Part shown: piece by piece, positions 34,197 to 43,706 of the stretch
How the letters are laid out: each line of letters begins with the position of its first letter
Position numbering within the stretch: the stretch's first letter is position 1
Source: Bacillus kexueae
GTDB taxonomy: Bacteria > Bacillota > Bacilli > Bacillales > Aeribacillaceae
Length of the DNA: 64,000 nucleotides
Direction: 5' to 3'
Assembly (NCBI RefSeq): GCF_022809095.1
Contig: NZ_JALAZE010000010.1
Location: 53,006-117,005, forward strand
Position numbers and translations under genes: made by a program
The notes under the pieces: model-generated
Databases searched by the model: none
What the model saw: only the letters and a program-made list of their open reading frames with translations
What the model was told of the DNA's origin: nothing

Positions 34197-34224
34197 GGTG
34201 GACAAGGAACCTGTCCCTCTGTCC
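34197..34224 (+). repeat. GGGACAGG palindromic element, copy 3
   Basis: GGTGGACAAGGAACCTGTCC followed by CTCTGTCC; 25 bp (34200-34224) are identical to 27371-27395, in direct orientation, bracketing the dynamin cassette. Confidence 0.65.
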
Positions 34225-34302
34225 ACACATTCCTTAGCCAAAATTCACATGTTTACCCCCATTTGGCAGTGCCAATACTGAAGGAAAAAGGAGGGAAAAA
34301 AC

Positions 34303-35106
34303 ATGATGGAATTCACCGACATCGGAATGGATAAATGGACTCATTTTAGTTTTTATGGCTCAGCCGCCTTTTTCTTATCACTATTTTTATTGCTCATTCC
34401 CCCATTTGAGAAAGGACTTCGACGAATCGCCACGTGTTGGTTTGGTTTAGTGGTGATCAGTCTATTGGAAGAATACCGACAGCTTTTGGATCCAAATCGT
34501 ACAGCCGAATTTCTAGACGGAGTAGCAAATGTGATAGGCATCACACTTGGGGTCACCATCCCCCTATTCGCGCACATCATGTGGCGTTATCTACACCAGA
34601 ATCAAGAGCGAAAGCGATTCATCTTAGTCGCAATGTCTCTCATCACTTGCACTGTATTCCCTTTACTGTATGGACTTCACGTACTCAATGAACCGATTGA
34701 CCAAGGACCTATTCTCTCCCAACCACCTGAAGAAATGATGGTGGCCCAAACCATGTCAACGAACAGGTCTCCAGAAGAGATTGTGCAAAAATATGAAGCG
34801 AAGCTCGATTTACTAGAACAGCAAGCCTATCAAGAAGTCCACCTTCTTGTAAAAGAAGCACTGAGTGAATACACAAACAAGGAGACACCACTTAGTCAAT
34901 TGATTCCAAAATATATGGTGCAAGCAACTGCGTTAGAAGAACACATCCATAACGAATTTATCTCAATCTATGACGCTGCCAAGAGTGAACTCATAGCGAA
35001 CCATTTGGATCAAAGCTCGGCTGATGTTTTAAAAGAACGGTACGATGAAACAAAGAAAAAGACAAAGGCACTCCTTATGGAAAAAGGGATGAGTGTACTT
35101 AATTAA
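34303..35106 (+). CDS. VanZ-like membrane protein with helical C-terminal extension
   Basis: 267 residues. The N-terminal 125 residues hold about four helices in the VanZ-like arrangement, including DKWTHFSFYGSAAFF, the SLLEEYRQLLDPNRTAEFLD motif and an ANVIGITLG helix. This E--Q---P-R--D--D---N--G pattern is the VanZ signature. The C-terminal 125 residues are a charged helical domain unlike VanZ. AAAAGGAGGG precedes the ATG pair. VanZ proteins affect low-level glycopeptide resistance or envelope physiology; the function here is unknown. It is monocistronic. Confidence 0.78.
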   Translation: MMEFTDIGMDKWTHFSFYGSAAFFLSLFLLLIPPFEKGLRRIATCWFGLVVISLLEEYRQLLDPNRTAEFLDGVANVIGITLGVTIPLFAHIMWRYLHQNQERKRFILVAMSLITCTVFPLLYGLHVLNEPIDQGPILSQPPEEMMVAQTMSTNRSPEEIVQKYEAKLDLLEQQAYQEVHLLVKEALSEYTNKETPLSQLIPKYMVQATALEEHIHNEFISIYDAAKSELIANHLDQSSADVLKERYDETKKKTKALLMEKGMSVLN

Positions 35107-35109
35107 AAA

Positions 35110-35136
35110 AGAAGTACAACGATGGGTTGTACTTCT
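35110..35136 (-). terminator. Hairpin after the VanZ-like gene
   Basis: AGAAGTACAAC (35110-35120) and GTTGTACTTCT (35126-35136) pair perfectly. The A run lies on the left, so the U-tract would belong to a minus-strand transcript; for the plus-strand gene it may only cap the mRNA 3' end. Confidence 0.55.
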
Positions 35137-35358
35137 AGGACTTACGCTTTCCTGTTACTATACGAAAGTGCTCCTCCCTCCCCCGGATAGGGTGGTCCCC
35201 TCACCCGTCCAACCTTTGCACACTCTCCCTCCAACATTCGGACTTATATTTTGAAAAAACACATGTATAATCAAGGTATAGAGGAAAATTTTCCCGATAT
35301 CCGTACAATCTTTGCAAAAGAAGGGCTTTCTTATATTCTGCAGAAAGGGAGCACCGTT

Positions 35359-37464
35359 ATGGATTTAGATCAACGTTGTATCGCTTTATTAACGAAAGTC
35401 GCTTTTTCGACATCTCCTGTTTCCATGGATGAATTAATGGAGGATTTACACGTTTCGAAGCGCACGATTTATTACGATGTGCAAAAGATTAACGACTGGT
35501 TGGAAATGGAGAAGGTAGGAACTCTTCAATACGAACGTTCATCTGGTTTTTTCATTCTTCCGAAAGCGAAGAAAGTGGTTCAAGACAAATTAACACCTCT
35601 TCAATTATCAAAACATTACGATTATTCACCGAAAGAACGTATTGCGTGGGCCTCTCTTCTTATTGTCGCAAGGGAGTCCAAAATCTTTTTATCAACACTG
35701 ATGGAACAACTAGGCGTCAGCCGAAGTACACTCTTAAACGACTTGAAACAGTTGAAGAACCAACTAATGCATTTTTCGGTCTCTTTAAAGTTTCATAAAA
35801 GACTCGGGTATTACATGGATGGTGAAGAGATCAATATCCGAAAAGGGATGATGTACTTTTTATCCCAAGTCAAAACAAGCAATGGTTTGGAAAAACTACT
35901 GGACGATGCTCAAAATCAACCGAACCTGATCGGTTCGATTTTTACAAACTATTCCACTTTTTATCAATGCATCTATGAAACTGAAAAACTAGTGGGTGTT
36001 CATTATACCGATGAAACCGTCCAGTCTTTAAGTATTCAACTAAGTCTCCTTTTAAAACGGTTTACCCGTAGGCGATACGTCCAGATGGACTCAGATGAAA
36101 AAGAAGTCATTGAAAAAACGAAAGAGTTTCAAGCAGCGTCGTATATTCACGAAAAAATTGAATGCGCTTTCGGTATTTCTCTCCCGCAAGAAGAAACTTT
36201 CTATATCAGTACGTATCTTTTAGGAGCGAAAATAAGCCAGTTCCACGCACAACACTACCATAGCGAAAATCGTGTAATGGCCAATATGAAACGAAGTATC
36301 GCCCTTATGGTGGATGATTTTCAAAAGTACGGTTGTGTGTTTTTTCAAAACCGAAAAGAGCTTGAGAAGAATTTATTTCTTCACTTAAAGCCTGCCTATT
36401 ATCGCATCAAGTATGGTGTTCAATTGGATCATCCGTTATCTAAGACCTTAAAAGAGTCTTACCGAGATCTCTTCTTGTTAACAAAGAAAGTGATTGTACA
36501 TGTTGAGCAATCACTTGGAATTACCATCCCCGAAGATGAAATCGCTTACGTTACGATGCACTTTGGAGGCTGGCTCGATCAAGAAGGGGTGAAAGTTGAA
36601 CAACGAAAGAAAGCGTTAATCGTCTGTCCAAGTGGAATTGGTACATCCCGTATTTTACAGAAACAAATTGAAGAATTGCTTCCAAACGTTGATGTTGTAA
36701 AAGTCGTCACGGTTCGAGAATATGACAAGATTAATGTTCATGACATAGACTTTGTGATCACAACAACGCCAATTATCGAGAAGCACATACCCGTTTATAT
36801 CGTCAATCCAATTTTAACTGCTTCTGAAAAAACCTTTTTACTAAAGGAGTTAAACGTTTCAACAACAGCTTCTAGTCCAATCGACATGGAAGCCATTTTA
36901 CGAATTGTTAAGAAACATGCCCATGTTCAAAACGAAGATCAGTTAACAGTAGAACTACTGTCTTATTTTCAAAAGGAAAATGGGAGAAGCGTGGAGGTGA
37001 AATACAAGCCAATGTTAAAAGAACTTTTGACAGTAGACAAAATACGATTTAAGAACAAGGTGGATCATTGGGAAGATGCACTAAAAGAGGCAGCCAAACC
37101 GCTTTTGGAGGACGAATCGATTACAGAAGACTACGTAAACGCGATGATTCAAAATGTAAAAGAAATGGGACCATACATCGTCATTGCACCTGGATTCGCT
37201 CTCCCTCATAGTCGCCCAGAGGATGGGGTACGTAAGCTAGGCATGAGTTTTCTTCAACTGAAAGAAAAATGCAGCTTCTCTGAGAAAGAAGAGCACCAAG
37301 TCAACCTCATCATTGTCCTTGCTGCGATAGATAACGAAACCCATTTACGTGCCTTATCTCAATTATCCAAACTGCTTTCCAATCAAGCGAATATCGAACA
37401 ATTAAAGAAAGCAGAAACCCCGATGGAAGTCTATGAATTAATGAAACAATATTCAGTTGATTAA
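35359..37464 (+). CDS. BglG/MtlR-type transcriptional regulator with PRD, EIIB-like and EIIA domains
   Basis: 701 residues from ATG 35359, which has AAAGGGAG 7 bp upstream; a TTG at 35251 would add 36 residues but lacks a site. Order: two HTH domains (about 1-50, VSKRTIYYDV; about 90-135, VSRSTLLNDL), two PRD domains (about 165-400) with regulatory histidines, an EIIB-like domain with VCPSGIGTSR (active Cys), and a C-terminal type-2 EIIA domain (about 560-701) whose phospho-histidine is in ALPHSRPEDG. This is the plan of MtlR/UlaR-like activators, whose activity is set by PTS phosphorylation. It is followed 15 bp later by the EIIB and EIIC genes. No separate EIIA gene exists, so the fused EIIA may also feed transport. 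Confidence 0.9.
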   Translation: MDLDQRCIALLTKVAFSTSPVSMDELMEDLHVSKRTIYYDVQKINDWLEMEKVGTLQYERSSGFFILPKAKKVVQDKLTPLQLSKHYDYSPKERIAWASLLIVARESKIFLSTLMEQLGVSRSTLLNDLKQLKNQLMHFSVSLKFHKRLGYYMDGEEINIRKGMMYFLSQVKTSNGLEKLLDDAQNQPNLIGSIFTNYSTFYQCIYETEKLVGVHYTDETVQSLSIQLSLLLKRFTRRRYVQMDSDEKEVIEKTKEFQAASYIHEKIECAFGISLPQEETFYISTYLLGAKISQFHAQHYHSENRVMANMKRSIALMVDDFQKYGCVFFQNRKELEKNLFLHLKPAYYRIKYGVQLDHPLSKTLKESYRDLFLLTKKVIVHVEQSLGITIPEDEIAYVTMHFGGWLDQEGVKVEQRKKALIVCPSGIGTSRILQKQIEELLPNVDVVKVVTVREYDKINVHDIDFVITTTPIIEKHIPVYIVNPILTASEKTFLLKELNVSTTASSPIDMEAILRIVKKHAHVQNEDQLTVELLSYFQKENGRSVEVKYKPMLKELLTVDKIRFKNKVDHWEDALKEAAKPLLEDESITEDYVNAMIQNVKEMGPYIVIAPGFALPHSRPEDGVRKLGMSFLQLKEKCSFSEKEEHQVNLIIVLAAIDNETHLRALSQLSKLLSNQANIEQLKKAETPMEVYELMKQYSVD

Positions 37465-37479
37465 GAGGAGGAATAGAAA

Positions 37480-37749
37480 ATGAAGAAAATCTTAGTCGTT
37501 TGCGGAAATGGTCTTGGAAGTAGCTTTATGGTTGAAATGAATGTTAAAAATGTACTGGCTCAACTAGGTGTTGAAGCGGACGTGTCACATACGGATTTAA
37601 CGACTGCCAAAACCGAAAAAGCGGACCTTTATTTAGGGTCAAGTGAACTGATTTCTACCCTCGATGATGGCACGAGAACCATTATTGGCTTAACAAATCT
37701 TTTCGATCAAGAAGAACTAAAAAGACACTTAGAAGCACATTTATGTTAA
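37480..37749 (+). CDS. PTS EIIB component, ascorbate/SgaB type
   Basis: 89 residues. The active-site cysteine is in VVCGNGLGSSFMVEMN, the P-loop-like motif of ascorbate- and galactitol-type EIIB proteins. It receives phosphate from an EIIA and passes it to the sugar bound to EIIC. GAGGAGG-type ribosome site (TTAAGAGGAGG) upstream. It lies between the PRD regulator (15 bp) and EIIC (73 bp). The C-terminus is normal. Specificity is most likely a sugar acid such as L-ascorbate, but related acids are possible. Confidence 0.9.
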   Translation: MKKILVVCGNGLGSSFMVEMNVKNVLAQLGVEADVSHTDLTTAKTEKADLYLGSSELISTLDDGTRTIIGLTNLFDQEELKRHLEAHLC

Positions 37750-37822
37750 AGAACGGGGGCTTATTTGTCCCCACCCTTTTAATTAAAACGAGAACGTTAG
37801 GATACAAAAGGAGGTTCTGTTG

Positions 37823-39085
37823 ATGTTCGATTTTATTATGAATGATGTGTTAGGTACCCCTGCCATATTAGTTGGTTTATTTGCTCTTATCGGTCTTCTT
37901 CTACAGAAAAAAGGAATCGCGGATGTCATTTCAGGTACCTTAAAAACCATTATGGGCTTTGTCATTCTTGGGGGTGGCGCAACCATTCTCATTGGTTCCC
38001 TCGACATTTTTGGAAACATGTTCGAAAAGGCTTTCAATATTGAAGGTGTCATTCCGAATAATGAAGCCATTGTCGCCATTGCCCAACAAACATTCGGACG
38101 AGAAACAGCCATGATCATGTTATTTGGAATGGTCATGAATATTGTCATTGCCCGTTTTACGAAGTTTAAATATATCTTTTTAACTGGTCATCATACATTA
38201 TTCATGGCATGTTTAATTTCAGCTGTTTTTGCGACAGGTGGTGTCACAGGCGTTCCTTTAGTCATCATCGGCTCTGTCTTATTGGGACTATTAATGGTCT
38301 TTTCACCCGCCCTGTTACAGCCGTATGTAAGAAAAATTACAGGAAATGATAGTATAGCCGTCGGTCACTTTGGGTCGCTAGGCTACTTTACCGCTGGCTT
38401 TATTGGAAAATATATCGGTGATCCATCAAAATCGACGGAAACGATTAAAGTCCCTAAGTCACTCGGATTTTTACGAGATACTTCCGTTGCGATGTCATTA
38501 ACGATGGCCATTCTCTTTTTAGTCGTTGCACCAATTGCCGGAAAAGATTACGTGGAAGCAGAATTAAGCGGAGGCGTGAATTTTCTTGTCTTCTCTCTCA
38601 TGCAAGCCATCACCTTTGCCGCGGGTGTGTATATCATCCTCGCAGGTGTTCGGATGTTAATTGCTGAAATCGTTCCTGCCTTTAAAGGAATTGCGGATAA
38701 AGTCGTAAAAGATGCCAAACCAGCCCTTGACTGCCCTGCCGTATTCCCATTTGCGCCTAACGCTGTCATCATCGGCTTCTTATTCAGCTTTATCGCAGGA
38801 CTTTTATCCATGTTTTTATTACCAATCTTCGGATTAAAAGTAATCGTTCCGGGACTAATCCCGCACTTTTTCACAGGAGCAGCTGCAGGTGTTTTCGGAA
38901 ATGCAACTGGAGGTCGCCGTGGAGCTATGGTGGGAGCATTTGCTAACGGGATACTAATTTCCTTCCTACCGGCCTTCTTACTACCGGTACTAGGATCACT
39001 TGGATTCGAAGGAACGACGTTTGGAGATTCTGATTTTGGAATTGTGGGAATCTTGTTAGGATTTTTCATTCGGTTGTTTTCTTAA
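37823..39085 (+). CDS. PTS EIIC component, ascorbate/SgaT (UlaA) type
   Basis: 420 residues with about eleven helices. UlaA landmarks: DVLGTPAILVGL at the start, the TGHHTLFMACL segment with a histidine pair, and FFTGAAAGVFGNATGGRRGA near the C-terminus. Elevator-type transporter that moves and, with EIIB, phosphorylates a sugar acid. ATG 37823 is preferred, with AAGGAGG 9 bp upstream; a TTG immediately before it is in frame but less likely. It is the last gene of the operon, closed by a terminator. No ula catabolic genes (lactonase, decarboxylase, epimerase) follow. Confidence 0.92.
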   Translation: MFDFIMNDVLGTPAILVGLFALIGLLLQKKGIADVISGTLKTIMGFVILGGGATILIGSLDIFGNMFEKAFNIEGVIPNNEAIVAIAQQTFGRETAMIMLFGMVMNIVIARFTKFKYIFLTGHHTLFMACLISAVFATGGVTGVPLVIIGSVLLGLLMVFSPALLQPYVRKITGNDSIAVGHFGSLGYFTAGFIGKYIGDPSKSTETIKVPKSLGFLRDTSVAMSLTMAILFLVVAPIAGKDYVEAELSGGVNFLVFSLMQAITFAAGVYIILAGVRMLIAEIVPAFKGIADKVVKDAKPALDCPAVFPFAPNAVIIGFLFSFIAGLLSMFLLPIFGLKVIVPGLIPHFFTGAAAGVFGNATGGRRGAMVGAFANGILISFLPAFLLPVLGSLGFEGTTFGDSDFGIVGILLGFFIRLFS

Positions 39086-39098
39086 TTGGAAATATTTT

Positions 39099-39120
39099 GG
39101 GGAGGAGTGGGTTCCTCCCC
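39099..39120 (+). terminator. Terminator after the PTS operon
   Basis: GGGGAGGA (39099-39106) pairs with TCCTCCCC (39113-39120), then TTTGCTTTTT. Confidence 0.85.
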
Positions 39121-39524
39121 TTTGCTTTTTCTGTGAAAGTTATCATAAAAAAACGATCTATATACTTACAAACACATAGGGTTATCCAAAAATTAATTGA
39201 TACAAGCAATAAAAAATGAAGGATACCTGTGGGAGGGTAACCATGAATATTCTTATTTAGCTTTTGTTGCAATTAACGAATTGACGTTTTCTTTAACAAC
39301 CCTTGTTTATGGGTATAGAGTAAACGTTCTGAAGCATTCGGTAATACATCGTAGCAAGGGGGTTTTTCTCAACTTATAGCTATTAAACAATATTTAGTAG
39401 ATAACCAACAATTTTGCACCTGGTTACTCCCACCTAGATTAACACAAAGCAGATTTAATTGTGGATTCCCCCTTTGGTTGTCATAATATCTTTTCGGCTT
39501 CCAAAACTATCCTTATAGTTCCAG

Positions 39525-39555
39525 GTCATATCCCTGCCCCAGGGAGGGATATGAC
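39525..39555. repeat. Inverted repeat in decayed region
   Basis: GTCATATCCCT (39525-39535) and AGGGATATGAC (39545-39555) are perfect complements around a C/G-rich loop. No T run. Confidence 0.55.
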
Positions 39556-39805
39556 GAAAGGTCGGAATCTCTCCAACGTTTTGAATAAAGGTAAACCACT
39601 TGTTGGAGCACAAGTAAAATCCCTCAATTCTCAAATTTCAACATGAGGAAAAAGCTCTTTTCTATTAGACTATTCTGCAATAGTGTAGCAATCATCCCTT
39701 TAGACTAGCGTGGGAGACATCGTTTTTCCTGTCTAAAACATTCTTAATAAGCTGGGCTATAGACAAGTTGATATCAACAAAGTGAAGACATTATTCAAGT
39801 AGATA

Positions 39806-39952
39806 CTATACTTTCCATTTTATTTTAGTACCACCTTGTTCTTCGAGCCATTTTAATAGACGAGAGAAATCCTTCGTTATTGTTGGAAAAGTTTCGAACA
39901 CCTTAATCTGATACCATCCAACTTTCCGATAACCACCCATCTCACGATAGTC
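39806..39952 (-). pseudogene. Possible decayed reading frame
   Basis: About 48 codons ending in TLKWLEEQGG-like sequence (observed KWLEEQGGTKIKWKV then stop), open back to a TAA near 39955, without a start or ribosome site. The composition is protein-like (GWYQIKVFETFPTITKDF). Not recognised. Confidence 0.25.
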
Positions 39953-40498
39953 TTAGAGAGACATTAAAACCAGCCTAGCTTTCGATGAATACTGCTAGGG
40001 TTTCGACCCTCCAAAAAGAGATCTTAAACAGTGAATTGATTTGAAATCTGGCAATTTTCTGTTCGTATTCATATTCCATACGTAAAGAGCCAACAGATGT
40101 GTGAACACCAACTCCATTTTGAAGGGTTTTATTTACAGAGCACTAAACCCCAAGGGGTTAATTCACCTGATCAATATAATAGATCAAGTCAAATACATTT
40201 TAACACTTTCTCTCCTGCCTTTTTTGGGCAGGAAAGCTGGAGAAATCACCTCACAATCAGCCCCAAAGTTTTATGGTATCCTTCATAATCACTTGCTCCT
40301 TCTGTAGTGATTTGGTTTATTTTCTTCACAGACATACTTACTAAATTAACCTACGAATTTACTAGTAAGGGACTAGTTTTTCATTATAACTCGAATACTC
40401 CCCCTAACATTAACTCATTTTTTCGGTCAAGATTTAGATGGATGTAACCAAACTGTTATTGTTTATATACTGTTGTATTAAAAGGTTTATCTATACAA

Positions 40499-41872
40499 CT
40501 AATTTTGTAGAGAATAACAATGCTCTTCAATCTCTTCCCATGTCAAAAAAATACGAACTATATCCTCTTCAACTAATTCCGAGCCCGATTGTACTTCAAT
40601 AAACTCTAAATCTGTAATTGCTTTTATGCCATGTTCCTCTCCAACTTTTATTTCAAGTACATCACCCGGTTTCACGCGTTGAATTTGTCCGTTTAATGCA
40701 AAATCTCCTTCACCTTTAATGATGGTCCATACTTCACTACGATGTCTATGCATTTGGTAACTTAAGTTTTTCCCTGCTGTAACTCCAATTCTTTTCGTTA
40801 ATACTTCTCGTCCATCTTCGAATCTAGTATGATCTAAAACCCGATACCATCCCCAACGTCTTTCCTCATACATCGGCCTCTGGTTAAAACCGCATACTAA
40901 CTCCTTTATTTTAGGGCTTGAAGCTTTATCAGCTACTAGTATTCCATCTGGACTAGCAGCAACTACAGCATTTGGTACTCCTAGCACTGTCACAGGAATG
41001 TCTAATTCATTTATTAAATGAGTATTCTGAGAAGAGGTAATAACACCTTTTCCTATCTGATTTGTGGCCATTTCTTCTGTTAAAGTATTCCATGTACCAA
41101 GATCTTTCCAATAACCGTTATACGGTAACACAACGATATTATCTGATTTTTCTACAACTTCATAGTCAAAACTAATTTTGGGTAGGTTATTATATTGTTC
41201 AAGTAACTCACCATATTCAATTGGTAACCCTTTTTCTTGTAACAATGTAATAATATACTCTAATTTAAAAGCAAATACTCCACAATTCCAAAGAGCTCCA
41301 TGTTTTATTAGCTCCTTTGCCTTTTCTTTAGATGGTTTCTCCGTAAAGTGACTTACCTTTAAAAATTCATTTTTACTGTGTTCAGTTGAAGGGACAATAT
41401 AACCATATTTTTCAGAAGGATACGTTGGCTTCACCCCCATTAATGCTATGTGTGCATCACTATGAACTAGACAATTCTCTAAGATCTTTACTCTTTTAAA
41501 GAAATTATCTTGAACATAAGGATCAACAGGAAGGACTACTACAACTTCGCTCAAGTTAATTTTTTGGACACTATACAAAAAGACCGATGCAAGAGCGATA
41601 GCAGGAAATGTATCACGTCGCATCGGTTCAATAATTAACGGTACATCTTGACTTATTTGACTTTGAATCATATCTACTTGAGAGTTACTGGTTGCTATTA
41701 CTGCAGATTCTGTTAAATTTACATTATCTAACTGGGCCCAGACCCGCTGTACCATCGACTGTAACTTACCATTATTATTTTCTAAAACCTTTAGAAACTG
41801 CTTTGAACGTGCATCATTGGATAGTGGCCAAAGGCGCTTTCCTGAACCCCCAGAAAGTAACACAAGTTTCAT
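40499..41872 (-). CDS. manC: Mannose-1-phosphate guanylyltransferase / mannose-6-phosphate isomerase
   Basis: 457 residues, bifunctional type II. The N-terminal nucleotidyltransferase has LLSGGSGKRLWPLS, KQFLKVL, and FTEKPS. The C-terminal cupin (about 330-457) has the metal-site motif MHRHRSEVWTII and GEGDFALNG. It converts fructose-6-P to mannose-6-P and mannose-1-P to GDP-mannose. It lies 10 bp after the GT4 gene and is the last gene of the polysaccharide operon. A phosphomannomutase is not present in the window and must be supplied elsewhere. No terminator is obvious after it. Confidence 0.93.
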   Translation of the reverse strand: MKLVLLSGGSGKRLWPLSNDARSKQFLKVLENNNGKLQSMVQRVWAQLDNVNLTESAVIATSNSQVDMIQSQISQDVPLIIEPMRRDTFPAIALASVFLYSVQKINLSEVVVVLPVDPYVQDNFFKRVKILENCLVHSDAHIALMGVKPTYPSEKYGYIVPSTEHSKNEFLKVSHFTEKPSKEKAKELIKHGALWNCGVFAFKLEYIITLLQEKGLPIEYGELLEQYNNLPKISFDYEVVEKSDNIVVLPYNGYWKDLGTWNTLTEEMATNQIGKGVITSSQNTHLINELDIPVTVLGVPNAVVAASPDGILVADKASSPKIKELVCGFNQRPMYEERRWGWYRVLDHTRFEDGREVLTKRIGVTAGKNLSYQMHRHRSEVWTIIKGEGDFALNGQIQRVKPGDVLEIKVGEEHGIKAITDLEFIEVQSGSELVEEDIVRIFLTWEEIEEHCYSLQN

Positions 41873-41882
41873 ACAGAACCTC

Positions 41883-43019
41883 CTATAACTTTTTCATCTT
41901 TTCTATTTTAATATCTACAAAATTTTTAAATTCTCTTTTAAACCGTTCTGGAGAGAAACGTATTGCATTTTCACGACAGTTTTCATACCTAATTTCATTT
42001 GAAATATTTTCAAATAAATTAACACTTTCTATAAGTGATTTAACAGTCTGTTCTTTGAAAAATAATCCAGTTGGACATTCAATTAGACCATATCCTCTTA
42101 CCGTTTCTAAAGCTCCTCCTTTACCGTAGGCAATCACTGGAGTTCCGCAAGCTTGAGCTTCAACCGGTGTAATACCAAAATCCTCTTCTGCAGCAAAAAC
42201 AAATGCTTTAGCTTTTTGCATATATTCTTTTAACACTTCAAAAGGTTGATATCCTAGTAACTGAACATTTGGACCAGCTTTCATCTTTATTTTTTCAAAG
42301 TCAGGTCCATCACCTATAACAAATAATTTCTTATCTGGCATTTTTGAAAAAGCTTCTACAATTAAGTCTATCTTCTTATATGGAACCATTCTTGAAGCAG
42401 TCAGGTAAAAATCTTCTTTTTTATCGTGAAAGGTAAACGCAGAAATATCAACAGGTGGATAAATAACTTTAGCCTCTCTCCTATAAACTTTCCATATTCT
42501 TCGTGCAATAAAGTTAGAATTAGCTAGAAAGTAATCAACTCCATTTGATGTTCTACTATCCCAGTTTCGAATATAGTGAAGAACAGATTTTGCTACCCAA
42601 CCTCTTATTCCTTCACCTAACCCAGATTCTCTTAAATATTGATGTTGTAGATCCCATGCGTACCTTATTGGCGAATGAACATAAGAAATATGTAGTTGGT
42701 TAGGTCCTGTAATAACCCCCTTTGCAACTGCATGAGAACTAGAAATAACAACATCGTAATTTGATACGTCGAGCTGTTCAATTGCCATTGGCATAAACGG
42801 AAGGTAACTGCGGTATTTTTTTTTTGCCTTCGGCATCTTTTGGATAAAAGAAGTAGTAACTTGTTTATTTAATATAAAATCTCGTTGATCTTCATCTACA
42901 AAATCAACGAGACTAAATAAATCTGCATCGGGATAAATCTCAAGTAATTGTTCTAATACCTTCTCAGCACCTGCATAAGTCACTAACCAATCATGAACTA
43001 ATGCTATTTTTTTTGACAT
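41883..43019 (-). CDS. GT4 glycosyltransferase (mannosyltransferase-like)
   Basis: 378 residues, GT-B fold. The N-terminal domain starts LVHDWLVTYAGAEKVLEQL, typical of WbaZ/WbdA-like GT4 mannosyltransferases. The C-terminal half has the donor-site motif TASRMVPYKKIDLIVEAF and the E-x7-E element FGITPVEAQACGTPVIAYG. With manC directly downstream, GDP-mannose is the probable donor. A 690-bp gene-free gap precedes it, so this pair may be an add-on to the pseudaminic acid operon. Confidence 0.88.
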   Translation of the reverse strand: MSKKIALVHDWLVTYAGAEKVLEQLLEIYPDADLFSLVDFVDEDQRDFILNKQVTTSFIQKMPKAKKKYRSYLPFMPMAIEQLDVSNYDVVISSSHAVAKGVITGPNQLHISYVHSPIRYAWDLQHQYLRESGLGEGIRGWVAKSVLHYIRNWDSRTSNGVDYFLANSNFIARRIWKVYRREAKVIYPPVDISAFTFHDKKEDFYLTASRMVPYKKIDLIVEAFSKMPDKKLFVIGDGPDFEKIKMKAGPNVQLLGYQPFEVLKEYMQKAKAFVFAAEEDFGITPVEAQACGTPVIAYGKGGALETVRGYGLIECPTGLFFKEQTVKSLIESVNLFENISNEIRYENCRENAIRFSPERFKREFKNFVDIKIEKMKKL

Positions 43020-43706
43020 AAAAATCCCTCATTTATTCCATTTATTCAACATATACGTATTAATTACCAGCAGGGTAAGTGAGATAACGCTAACTTATGA
43101 ATGACGAACCCCGTCTTACCAATATAATTGTCAGAGATAAAGGTCAGCAGTACTGCTATACCTATCATCACCCCTTAGAATGTACAATATTGTTATCAAG
43201 ACACCATATTTGTTTGTTTCGTTTGTTCCATTTTTTATCATTATTTAATGAAAAAAGACACGTTGAAGCAAAAATTTTTATTTGAGCTCATGACAAACTA
43301 CTACTTCATTTACTCCACGTTACTCAATTCGACTATAGAGAATTATTTAAAAGAATATTTCGAAAGCTAAACCTCATCTCGCCTTAATCGTCCTCAGAAC
43401 TTTCCAACAGTCAAAATAACCTCATAGATAAAGGTCACCAGATGGTTCATTCGGGGCTTAGAACTTTGGAGTTGTAATAAACAACCTGTATAGTATGAGT
43501 ACTCACCTTTTTTATGAAAATCCAGGTTAATAGTTATACTTTATCCAAAAAAGAAACGATATCTTTTTATATTTTCACCAAAGCATATCACTTTTTTGCA
43601 ATTACCTAGTTCATCTTTTAAAAAATATTTTCCTTTTCAATTGTAGAACTTAGACAATTTAAACATTACTTTCGCTTTTTTACTGATCTAATACTTGGAT
43701 AGTAAA
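43020..43706. other. Gene-free gap inside the polysaccharide cluster
   Basis: 687 bp with no supported open frame on either strand and no clear terminator. The AT-rich sequence with short broken frames suggests a deleted gene or a separate promoter region for the GT4-manC pair. Confidence 0.55.

Larger units (their letters stand above)
39131..40498. other. Decayed gene-free region
   Basis: About 1.37 kb between the PTS operon and the polysaccharide cluster with no credible gene. It holds a perfect 11-bp inverted repeat at 39525-39555 and a stop-riddled minus-strand reading frame (39806-39952). It looks like old insertion debris. Confidence 0.6.

Noticed and set aside
39461..39646. 61-codon plus-strand frame in the decayed region
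   Set aside because: It spans the inverted repeat at 39525, has no ribosome site and no family resemblance.
43097..43285. 62-codon frame in the polysaccharide gap
   Set aside because: Plus strand within a minus-strand operon, no ribosome site, no recognisable protein.
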